DNA from: Parasponia andersonii
Taxonomy: Eukaryota; Streptophyta; Magnoliopsida; Rosales; Cannabaceae
Assembly: GCA_002914805.1 (NCBI GenBank)
Contig: JXTB01000029.1
Span: 834,934-898,933 of the forward strand
Reading direction: 5' to 3'
Length of the DNA: 64,000 bases
Below the pieces are notes generated by a model that was given only the letters and a program-made list of their open reading frames with translations, ran no database searches and was not told the origin of the DNA. Made by a program: the position numbers and the translations under genes. This document shows positions 25,601 through 35,656 of this stretch, in pieces. How positions within the stretch are numbered: the stretch's first letter is position 1; each line of letters starts with the position of its first letter.

Positions 25601-27236
25601 AAACCCACACCACTGAGAATGTAGTATTGATCTAAATTTTAAAGTAAATCTAAACTCAATCGCACACAGACACACAAAACACAAATATTTAACGTAATTC
25701 ATTTATAGTCATCTACAGAAAGAAAAGGAGCAGAGCAAATCTGTTTTGCAAAATATTCCCCTCAATCATTATGAAAATGATGGTAACAACTTATATAACA
25801 GGATACAAAGATGAAAGCTCCTATTATAAGGCTATAGCTGTCCTAATAGAAGATACTACAAATGCTATACGTGTCCTGTTCCGTACAAGAGCTCTAACGG
25901 AATAGGATCTGCAGTACATATTGGTTAATCAGCATCATTTATACACTAATTACTTTTCACTAACATCTACAAATTACAAATTGTACCCTATGTTCATGGG
26001 ATTTTATCAGCAACTATTCTACTAAAAAATGAAATAATTTATAGTTTACAATTTTCGTCTACCCAAAGCCCATAATTATGCTCTACAGTCTTCAGAAAAA
26101 CCTCAAGAACCTATAATTACCCACTCTTAACTTTCACTTCACCAGAATTCTCAAGAGTCCCTCTCTCATGAAATTTACATTATTAGTCTCTTTTGCTCTT
26201 TCAAGCTTACTCAAAAGTTGACCGAATACAAGACCTATTTATAGAGTTCTACTGGTAGACTAGTTCCAATAGTAATAATAATCCTATTCCTAATAGAAGT
26301 CTTTACATTTAAGTATTTTATTAAGAATCCTAATACTACTTAACTATCCTACTCCCACAAAACTCTCCTACAATCCCAACTAGCTAAATCTTAGTTAGAT
26401 TAGGAATTCTTGAATTTAGGTCCGACAGGTCTAGGTGACTTATTTAATTTTGTTGGTGGTGATGCGATATGAAATAAACAAGTCTAGTTAATCTATTTAA
26501 TTTTTGTATCAATTTCGGTTTGACACATGTAACACGAATAATAAACGGTTGGGTTTTGAATCAACCCGCTTAACTAAAAAATGACTCGTGTAACACGTTT
26601 TGTTAAATGAGTCGTTTTCGCGTTGTGTCAACAAGACACAAATATGACACATTTATTAATATTTTAAATATGATTTTAAATAACTCTAAACATAATATGT
26701 ATTTAGTCGAATTAATTAGTATATAATTGTGTAAAATTTGAGTAATCGTGTCAATTTTAAATAATAATGTTAAATAAGTCATAACATGACACATGACACA
26801 TGACACATTTATTAAACGATTGAAACCTGTAATATTGTATTACACGTGTATTAATCGTTTAATATTCAAGTTTAAATTTTTGGCATATTTGTTAATCGTG
26901 TCAACTCAAATACAACACAATAATACAAATTGTTAGCCTGCTTGAATTAACAGTCACCCACAAGAGTACCTTTTCCGGCATTTTGTAGCTTCCATCTGGC
27001 TGCAAATAATTAGCTCCGCACAAGCTAACAGCCGCCTCGAGTAGCTCTTCAGATTTGGCTGCCCTATGATTGATGTCATACTCATCGATACGCCATTCTT
27101 CCTCCCGTGCAAATGCCTGGGTCTCCAGCTTACGAAGTAGTGGTCTGAGTTCTAAAATGGTCCGTTCGAGTTGACCGAGCACGTCATGTACACCCCAAAC
27201 AGCTCCAACGTCTTGAAAATCTTTAGAACGCAACAT
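22662..27236 (-). CDS. Atypical CC-NB-ARC-LRR (NLR) protein lacking P-loop and kinase-2 motifs (NLR1)
   Basis: NLRs are intracellular immune receptors. Two exons are read, 26970-27236 (89 codons, phase 0 donor) and 22662-25592 (976 residues plus stop), giving about 1065 residues. Exon 1 is coiled-coil-like (FQDVGAVWGVHDVLGQLERT) and lacks the usual first 15-20 residues. Exon 2 keeps RNBS-A-like HFHKRIWISG, RNBS-B GSKIIVTTSNEEVA (residues 286-299), GLPL (358-361), CFGYCSLFPI, IKLWMAQGFI and about 15 LRRs (LRALDLR, LKYLDLSEN, LRHLEIDGC). However, the P-loop position (about 184-196) reads LIILDWKATSTFS, with no GxxxxGK[TS]. The kinase-2 position reads YLIGLSSNN without the Asp pair, and MHD is MHP (499-501). 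The whole exon is nonetheless open. It could be an ATP-independent helper or decoy NLR, or a young pseudogene with no stop yet. Confidence 0.85.
25593..26969 (-). other. NLR1 intron containing a dispersed repeat
   Basis: A 1.38-kb intron between the CC exon (GAAAAG/GTACTC donor) and the NB-ARC-LRR exon (TTACAACAG/GCACGC acceptor). The part nearest exon 1 (about 26430-26930) is rich in CGTGTCA, TGACACATG and CGTGTAACACG words on both strands. This composition is familiar from short non-autonomous dispersed repeats of plants. No coding capacity. Confidence 0.6.
26430..26930. repeat. Dispersed repeat rich in TGACACATG / CGTGTAACACG words
   Basis: Direct triplication of a CATGACA word (26777-26805) and many inverted CGTGT/ACACG words occur within 500 bases. 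The borders are not resolved and no target duplication was seen. It sits inside the NLR1 intron. Confidence 0.45.
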
Positions 27237-27499
27237 TCCAAGGATCCGGACTAATTAAAGAATATACATTTGCTTGATTAGCACCTAAACAAAACGTGAA
27301 TATTAGATAGAAGAAAATGATCATTTAATTGATGGAATCATCCAGGGCATATGAGAGTCATAATTGGACCATGGATATTGTCTCTAAGACTCTTCACGTA
27401 TGATGATTGATTACTGAGAAAATTAGCCCACGTACGATTTTTGGGGCCTACATTGTTAAAAATACGGGCCCTTTTTGTCTACTTTTAACTTTTTTAGAG

Positions 27500-27715
27500 A
27501 AAGGATAAAGCTGAGTGTATTAAAATTTTTACCAAATTTTTAATATCAACATATGTGGTACGTGAGTTGACAATATTCAATTGGTGAATATGATTAATTT
27601 ATTTGTAGTAAGTTTTAATACACCAATTAAATTGTGCCTACTCAAATGCCACATGTGTTGGTATTAAAAATTTGGTACAAATTTTGGTATACTTAGTATT
27701 ATCCTTAGAGAAATT
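27500..27715. mobile_element. MITE-like element with long terminal inverted repeats, copy 2
   Basis: The two ends are inverted copies over roughly 80 bases, including ACCAAATTTTTAATA, CAACATATGTGG and CAATTGG on the left and their inverses on the right. The outer ends AAGGATAA and TTATCCTT are also inverse. The element is about 215 bases, non-coding, and related to 14771-14962. The family is unknown; the borders are good to about 10 bases. Confidence 0.6.
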
Positions 27716-27952
27716 TAAGTGGATGATCAATATTTTAAATTTAATTTTTCAAATTTTATAACTAAATGTCCAAGTATATATATATTTTTACATTTGGTAG
27801 ATAAGTAAATCTACCAATTTCAATTAATGTACTGAAATGTATTTGGTATATAAATTTTCATACTTTGTATACAATATTTTACACTTGTTATATAAGCATA
27901 TATATTGAACATTTTGCTATAATATTTGGAAAAAAAACATTTACCAAAACTA

Positions 27953-27953
<1 letters not shown>

Positions 27954-28009
<56 letters not shown>
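27954..28009. repeat. Long TA microsatellite
   Basis: About 27 perfect AT/TA units in a row. Confidence 0.9.
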
Positions 28010-28010
<1 letters not shown>

Positions 28011-28689
28011 AAGGGACATTGTAGTTAATATATTATTTTATTTTTCTACAAAAAAATACTCTAACTTTTGAATTTATGAAAAATAATACTCTTATTTTTA
28101 AATTTTCGTAAAATAATACCCTGATTTTTGAATTTCTCGAAATAATATATTCATTTTTGAATTCTACAAATTAATACCTTGACAATTAAAATTTTTAAAA
28201 ATTAATAAACTAATATTTGAAATTTCTATAAATTTGTACCCTTGATGCCCAATTAGTTAATTGTAATAATAAAAAGAGAAATGAAAAATTAGAACGAGAG
28301 ATAAAAATGGTTAATTATAAAAGAAATAAAAAGAAAAAAAAACTTGAGAGGTTAAAAAAAGATTTGTGTTTTTTTTTACAATCAACCAAAAAACTAGTTA
28401 TAAAATAATTTTTGATAATATATTAATGTATAAATATTTTTTCATAAATTAGTGAGAGGTTTTTGTATCTTTTAATTTGCTCATAGTATAAATTTACAAA
28501 AAAAAAATAAAAATTGAGTATATTAATTTGCAGAAATCATAAATCTTAGGATATTAATTTGTAGAATTTCAAAAATGAAATTATTAATTTGCATAAATTC
28601 AAAAATTAGGATATTTTTGAAAAAAAAATAAAAGTGAAGTAATTTGCATGTAATAAACCCTATATAAAAATATAATCTGGCTACTATTT

Positions 28690-28772
28690 TATCCATCACA
28701 AGACTCTTGGCACAAAAGGTGGAACCTCATGATAAGCTGTATAATGCGCCCACCGAATAAGAATCCATAAAA
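28690..28772 (+). pseudogene. Wax-synthase relic (core DFWG-WNLM region only)
   Basis: The segment aligns with WS1 near 16930-17010. The words CAAGACT, AGGTGGAACCTCATG, TAAGC and GCCCACCG recur in order with the same spacing, corresponding to the conserved SLQDFWGRRWNLMV-RILRPT block. Several substitutions and a missing base break the frame, and only about 80 bases survive. It shows that the wax-synthase array once had a member between WS1 and WS2. Confidence 0.65.
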
Positions 28773-28974
28773 AGGCTGAAGAAAATCTGATGGGTATTTT
28801 ATTTTATTTTTTGAGTTTATTTTTGCAAAAGAAAATGATGGCATTCAAATACCAGGGGCAGTACATATTTTCGATTTTCCTTTTTTTTTTTTATTATTTT
28901 TTTTTTTGAGAAAAGGTACATGGAAGTATGGTCTACGGAACCATTTGAAAACAACTGGCGCCTCTAAAATGACA

Positions 28975-29060
28975 GCATAAGAAGAAATAACGACGTGAAA
29001 CTCATAAAACAACATTGGATGAAAGCAACAAAGAATGTATTGAAAACACAACTGACGACA
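28975..29060. repeat. Short CGAC-containing tract downstream of the wax-synthase relic
   Basis: It contains AATGACAGCAT, ATAACGACG, AAAACAACA and CTGACGACA words, and the 28930-29000 stretch resembles 17525-17605 downstream of WS1 (shared TATGGTCTA and GGC-CCT-TAAAA-GACA-CAT-type order). It probably descends from the same 3' flank. Confidence 0.4.
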
Positions 29061-30544
29061 TATAACGTTAGATCAACAGCGAAAGGAACATGAAAGAAAC
29101 AGTTTTTTGTAATCTTGGCACTAAGCAGTGCAGACCCAAAATCTGAATTAAGGGTGCATAAAAGCGCATTTGATATGAGATTCAAATTTTATTTTTCAAA
29201 TTCATAAATAATATTTATATAAAAAATTAAAAGAATAAAATAAAATTGTTTCTGAATTTAAAGAATAAGATTTGAATCCTATACTAAACGTATCTTAAGC
29301 TTTTAAGCTTTTAGCAGGAAAGGAGTTCGCTATCATAACTTCTCTCTCATTGTACGTGAAATAGCAATGCAATTTTGTGAAAAAACAAACGGATATATAA
29401 GTTAAAAACTCCTTGCTAAGGTGAGAATCTAATTCTAGAGAAAACTATGGGATCTCTTTTGAGTCTTTGACAATTCAAGTGAAAACTATGGCGCCTCTTT
29501 TGACTTCTTGTTTTTAAGTTTTCTTTTTTAATCATTAATTTCAAAAAAAAAAAAATACATACACGTAAGAATTAAGATACTCTCATTGTTTGTTTCCTTT
29601 CCAAAAAATTTTCTAGTATAATTAACACTTTTTTTTAATAAGCTAATCTAAGTAACTTTTCAAAATAGATAGAGTCTTAGAGAAGATATAATAAAAATTT
29701 TAAAATCTCAAAAAACACTTATTCCCTTTATATCATTCCTAATCTAGCTCATATAGGAATTTTTAAAATCTTACGGTACTTGTTTCCTTTCATTTTTTCC
29801 CTAATCAGGTTAACTTCCAAATATATACCTATAATAAAACAGTTCCCTTTTTGTTAGTATAGTGGAAACTAAAAATTAAAGGTGGGGCCAATTCCTTGTT
29901 TCCTTTTTTATTATTATTTTTTTCCCTAACTGAGTTCACTAATAAAGCAAGCCATAACGTAGCTCAGCCGCCCTTACCACCAAGGATCCAAAATTAGTAG
30001 TATACCATATACGTTTCTTTCTTTAATCTTGATAAATAGATACTGTACTGAGGCGGCTGCCGTATTTTTATTTCTTGTGGTAAGGCTTTACAATATTATT
30101 CACAGGACGTACCACCTTAGCTATCATGGTTTCACTATAAAAGCCAAAATCCTAAAAAGTGAGCAATAAACTTTCACTTTCACCCTAAAGGGACACAAGT
30201 CACGGATGAGAGAACCTTTAAATGTACATCTACTTTTCTTAGGAGTCCTACATTAGTTTTTTTTTTTGGGTAATAACCCTCATTAGTATATTTACTATTT
30301 AGAGTAAAAGGGCTTGTCTATACATAAGAGTGCTAGTTTTTCACTCTTTAAAATAATGTAATCTTTTCTCAATATTTTTCAAGCTTTTTAATATGTTACA
30401 ACTTGCCCATTTCTACCTTAGTTATCAGTACAAGTGTGACACTCTAGCATAGGCCTATATATATATATATAAATTTTTTTACTACCAAGGCAAAAACCAA
30501 CAGCTCAAAACCAGAAACCATTCGGGTCGACCCGATTGAATTAA

Positions 30545-32217
30545 ATGGGCCCATCCGTTAGCGTGGCCGTGATCGGAGCAGGAGTGGCTGGGCTTTGTGC
30601 GGCCCGTGAGCTAAAGAGCGAGCGCCACCGAGTGGTCCTATTCGAAAAAGCCAACTGTATCGGTGGCACGTGGGCCTACGACCCACGTGTGGAGTCCGAC
30701 CCGCTCAGTCTCGACCCGGATCGGGAGATCGTCCATGGCAGCCTCTACCGATCTCTACGCACCAACCTCCCAAGGCAGCTCATGGGATTCTCGGACTACC
30801 CATTTGTCAAGCGCCAAAATGGGGACCCGAGAACGTTCCCGGGTCACGAAGAAGTGCTCCGGTTCCTGAACGAGTTCGCCACTGAGTTCGGACTCGTTGA
30901 GTTGGGCCGGTTCAACACGGAGGTCGTCCGAGTCGCGCGAGTCGGAACGAGGAGTGACGAATGGTTGGTTGAGTCGAAGACTCGGGGGTCTGACTCGGTG
31001 AGTCGAGAAGTTTTCGAAGCTGTGGTCGTATGTGCCGGAAACTTTGTCGAGCCGGAGATCGCTCCGGTCGAGGGTGAGTGACTCAGTTTTTTCTTCCGCT
31101 AAACAGTGACAGTTGATTCTGTTGTTTCAACGCGCTTGCAACTTTGACTTGAGTATTTAAGTTGCTTATCATGCGACACGTGTAGACACTTGCCACGTAA
31201 TTTTATTTCATTTTATTTTTTCACTTTAAAAGCAAAGCACTTTGTACATAGTTTTTTAATAATATGATTATACTTCATTCCTCGGATAATCACCAAGTAA
31301 ATCCATCTAACCTTAAGTAGATACACCTGACTTTAAGCAATTACTGTGTATTTTTTTTTACTTTAAACAATTACTTAATTGAATCGTTCAAAAAAAGAAA
31401 TTTTACTTTATTAACCAAATTATTATCTCTTCTATTATCCTTCAAAAAAAATTCTCTCGTTTATTAATTTTGTCAAATTTTTATTTGAAAATGGCTGAGA
31501 AATGTCCTTAATCAAATAATCAATATATCCATTAAACTTACAATATCAACTTAAATTTCAATTTCAAATACTTAAATTTAGGGTGTTTTGGCTGTAAAGT
31601 TGAAGATGTAGTTTGAGTATTTTGATTAATATTGGCCAAAGTTATTAATGTCATTTTCCAACATAAGTTTGACCAAAAATAACTTCATCGATAATTTTGA
31701 TCCGATTTGGAAAATAGAAGAATAAATTTTGCATTTCAAACTACAGGGTCGAAACCATTATTTTGCTATAATAAGAGAAATTTTTGTGGTATCTTCCCCG
31801 TTTTTATACTAACAGATGAAATATACATGTTTGGAGTGGTTATTTTATTTCATGAAGCATTGAAGTTCATTATATATGAAAGATAATATAATTAATCTGA
31901 AATATTGTTATTGTATTGGTAACCACACTTTTTTGTCACTTAGGTAAACTAAATAATGATTTCAACGACAATTTTCAGCAAAGGTATTTTAAACCATGTA
32001 GTCTACGATCCTTATTATTATTTTTCTTCTGTTTTTATATTTTGACTCAGGCATGATTTTGTGGTGGGTTTTTTTATTTATTTTTGACGTTTTCGTTTTC
32101 CCGTACTTTTTTGGGGTTAGGGCTTTTGTTAATTTTTTTTTTTTGTTGGTTTTTTTTTTTTTTTTTTTTTTCTGTTTAAGACTCGGGTAAATTCATATGG
32201 CATGCATATATTATTTT

Positions 32218-32256
<39 letters not shown>

Positions 32257-34864
32257 TTGTTTTAGCTCTTCTAATGTATAGCTCACTATTTAATTTTGAT
32301 TTTAGTTTAATGGCTCCAAGCTTAGCATCCCTTTTTTTTATGTTTCCTCTGGCTTTCAAGTAATCAATCATTTTGCTATGGCAATTCTCAGTTTTTTTGG
32401 TTATGTGGTTGGGGTGCTAAATAACTAACCTCACTTAACAGATTGTGGTTTTGATTGGATTTGGACCTAGCGCTTTTGACATCTCAAGAGATGTTGCAAC
32501 TGAAGCAAGAGAAGTTCATATTGCCACAAGGAACCCGGATGTGAAAGTAGGAAAGTTGGAAAATCACAGGAATATATGGCAGCATATGATGGTATATTTC
32601 TAAGTCAATTTAACCTCAGTTCCTACTTTTTACATACCATAATTCTTGTTAAATATGTAATCTGGAAAAACAAAGTGAACTTTATGCTCCATTTTGATAT
32701 GAATCAAAGATACAAGTGGAAAAATAAGTTTTAGTTTTTACTAAGTTTTAGTGTAACGTATCTTTATTTCCCGAGGCTCCATGGTTCATAATCACCTTTT
32801 TAGATTCTCTGACGTTAGCTTTTGTGCTAAGTAGGCTTTTGGAATTTTGATATGCTGATTAACATTGCATATTTATAGATTGACCGTGTTTATGAAGATG
32901 GTAAAGTCGATTTTCAAGACGGATCTTCAGTTTGTGCTGATACTATCTTCTACTGCACCGGGTGACCTTCAATTTACGATCTTTTCAATTGATGTTCTTC
33001 GATATTCTGATAATTTTATTCTTTTTCTTTTTGCTCTACTTGATAGGGAAGATTAGGATATGTTCATTGTATAAGAAGTCATTCATGGATTCGATCTTAT
33101 CTAGTTACGCTGTCTTAACACTCTTGACTTTGCTGCATATTTTACAGGTTCAAATACCATTTTCCATTTCTTGAAACAAATGGAATCGTAACTATCGAAG
33201 AAAATCGTGTTGGACCATTATATAGTCATGTCTTTCCCCCAAGCTTAGCTCCATGGTTGTCTTTTATTGGTATACCTATAAAGGTTGGTTATAATGCAAC
33301 TCTTGGATATCTAAGAATTTTTCTTTTTCACATGCTTCGGCAATTCAGTGTTTCTCCTCGGTGAATTTCTAATAAGTTAGATATTCATGGCCAAATATTT
33401 CCCTGTTTGGGCTGATAAATGACGAAGCATTGACTGATTTAGGGGATTTGAAAATTTTTCAATGGAACTAGCATTAGTCTTTATCAGAGTATAAGCACAG
33501 AATATTTGTTAGTGTTTTTAAATGGCACTTTGGTTTTTTTTTTTTTTTTTTTTCCTTTTCTTTTCTTTTATCGGTAAACCTCTTCATGAGGAAAATTTAA
33601 TACTAATGATGAAGTCATTTCACAGTCCAAAACTACTGGATCCATTGACTCTGAAAACTATATGCAACTAATCCAATATAATGTACAAATTAACAAGGCC
33701 ATTGATGAATGTTGTCTTTTACAATCAGGGTCCACTCTTTGACACAATGGAGTTGCAGTCCAAATGGGTCGCACAGGTTTTATCCGGTAAGGTGCTGCTG
33801 CCAAATGAAGATGAAATGACGGCTTCCACCAATGAGTTTTATAGGAAAATGCAGGAACTTGGGTTGCCGAAACGCTCTACCCATTTCATGACTCCATATC
33901 AGGTACTGAGGCCACATAACGTTTCAATACTTTTGCGATATTACTCTTCATTATTGGTTCTTGTAACTCAATCTGAATATTCCTCAAATTTCCATGCCAA
34001 AAATGAAGATCAGTCATTAGTCATGACTACCATACATTGCTTAGTGGTTCTTAAGTTAGTATATACCAGCCCTCTTTGAGTTGCATCATACATGTTCTTG
34101 ACACATTCCTGACTTTCACTGTGCACATTTTTTCTTTTCAAATATGTTGTCTATATAGCCACATTCCTAACCTTTTCAAAGTAAAGGCTAATTTGAGTTA
34201 GAGTTGAATAACTAAGTTGATCTATATTTGTCAGACTAGCTTCAAAATTTAACTCCTGGGGCAATAGTGTTAAACATTTGCACTTGTTTTAACCACATTT
34301 GTCATTTTAGGCTTTAGCTGAAACTCTTGCAACAAATATCTATGAAATGATCCTTCTACTCTAAGTTGGACTAAGTGCCTTAAACTTAATTGCGTTACTT
34401 TATCTGTTACGTGCACAATGATTCGAGTGGACTACTTTGGCAGCTTGGATACATAAACTGGCTATGTGCTCAGATTGGATTGCCGCCACTAGAGAACTGG
34501 AGGTTTAAGATGTACGAAGAGAGCATCAAGAACTTCATAGAAATGCGAGATGGATACAAGGACCATTGGGATGATGCTTACTGGGAGGGAATCATCCAGG
34601 TTTTTATTTTTCTGCTAATTTATTGTGATCCATTTCATGATATAGCAAGTCCGATATTCATTTTCTTTTTATTATTATGTCACCTCATTTACCTGATAAG
34701 TAAATCTTTATCAGTATAACCTAGGAAGTTTTTACCATAATTTGAAGTCTTGGCATAATAATGCTAGCTTCATCTTATTATTGACCAAACTCCATCTGAC
34801 CATAAGAGTTTGTTCGTTTTGTCCTCATATTTAGTATGTTGAACTAATGAAACCGCAATGTTGA
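30545..34864 (+). pseudogene. Flavin-containing monooxygenase (FMO GS-OX-like) with the FMO-motif exon missing
   Basis: FMO GS-OX enzymes S-oxygenate methylthioalkyl glucosinolates in Brassicales; relatives elsewhere have unknown substrates. Exons read: 30545-31073, 32442-32591, 32879-32961, 33148-33283, 33729-33902, 34444-34601 and a short last exon 34835-34864. Visible are the FAD site VIGAGVAGL near the N-terminus, FEKANCIGGTW, the NADPH-site region IGFGPSAFDISRD, and FYCTGFKYHFPFL. Exon 1 ends in phase 1 (GAG G/GTGAGT), while the next recognisable exon starts in phase 0. A phase-completing exon carrying the diagnostic WPGKQ-HSHNYR block is expected between them, and I cannot find it in the 1.37-kb intron. 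Joining the flanking exons directly would shift the frame, so the gene is probably broken. The rest shows no stop, which suggests the loss is recent. Confidence 0.65.
32218..32254. repeat. TA microsatellite in FMO intron 1
   Basis: About 18 AT/TA units, preceded by a long poly-T run (32134-32171). This is low-complexity sequence of the kind that promotes deletion. Confidence 0.9.
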
Positions 34865-35497
34865 AGGAATCACAAGTGCAAGGACATGAAGCAGAATCCA
34901 CTGAATGAATAAAGCTATGAATTCCCCAGGGGCTCTGCTTAACCAGAAACTGTGATTGATCAAGTAACAACGTTGGAGATCGAAGTTGACACATTCAATA
35001 TTGGTTTTGGTAATAATGCTTCATATCGATCAATAAGGGCTGTATGTTCCATCCATTGATTGTCTAAAATTTTAATTTGTTTGAGGAACCGAAGACAACT
35101 TGTAGGCCTTCATTTCATCTTTACTTATTTTTCTAAATTGATCCTAATGAAAGTGCCAAAATGAAGAGCATGCAACGTGTTCACTCTGTTAGTTATGTCA
35201 TAGGTCACATATATACCAATGGTGGAAGGAAGAAACAGAGCCACTCCTCTCCAGCTTTCCCATGTAAAGCAAAAATTCGGTCTGAACATAAATCATGAGA
35301 AATCCTCTTAAGAAATATGTTGAAATCATATGTATGTTTATGCAGATTGATCTCTCCATAGAAATGCCAAAAATTTCATAGCAAAAGCTAGACTTTATTG
35401 GATTAATGACCACAATTTTGAACGCGTGAATTCAGCCCAGAAATTAAAAAAAAAAAGTAATAATAGTGAAAAACATCACAGACAGAAGTGTGAGAGA
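34865..35497. other. FMO 3' flank
   Basis: Presumed 3' UTR and downstream DNA of the FMO gene up to the hAT insertion site. No gene was seen. Confidence 0.5.
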
Positions 35498-35505
35498 GTA
35501 TAGAG
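35498..35505. repeat. Left target-site duplication of the hAT element
   Basis: GTATAGAG immediately before the left terminal inverted repeat, identical to 40386-40393. Eight bases is the characteristic duplication length of hAT transposons. Confidence 0.9.
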
Positions 35506-35656
35506 CAGAGCCGTCTCAACATGTTTTGGGGCCTTAAGCGAAATTTTAAAATAGTGGCCTTTTTCAAAAAAAAAAAAATTAAGAACGATTTATTTAAAAA
35601 TTAATTTTTCTTACTTTTTAGATGCAAAAGAATTAATCAAATTTTTGTATTCAAGT

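Larger units (their letters stand above)
27237..30544. other. Intergenic region between NLR1 and the FMO gene
   Basis: There is no intact gene. It contains the upstream region of NLR1, a MITE-like element (27500-27715), a long TA microsatellite (27954-28009), many A/T-rich degenerate words of a TTTGAATTTCT type (28030-28660), a wax-synthase relic (28690-28772) followed by CGAC-containing DNA (28975-29060), and the FMO upstream region with a TA run near 30455-30472. Confidence 0.55.

Noticed and set aside
30663-30885. Alternative frames in FMO exon 1
   Set aside because: GC-rich first exon leaves several open frames; only frame 30545 carries the FAD motif and continues the family alignment.
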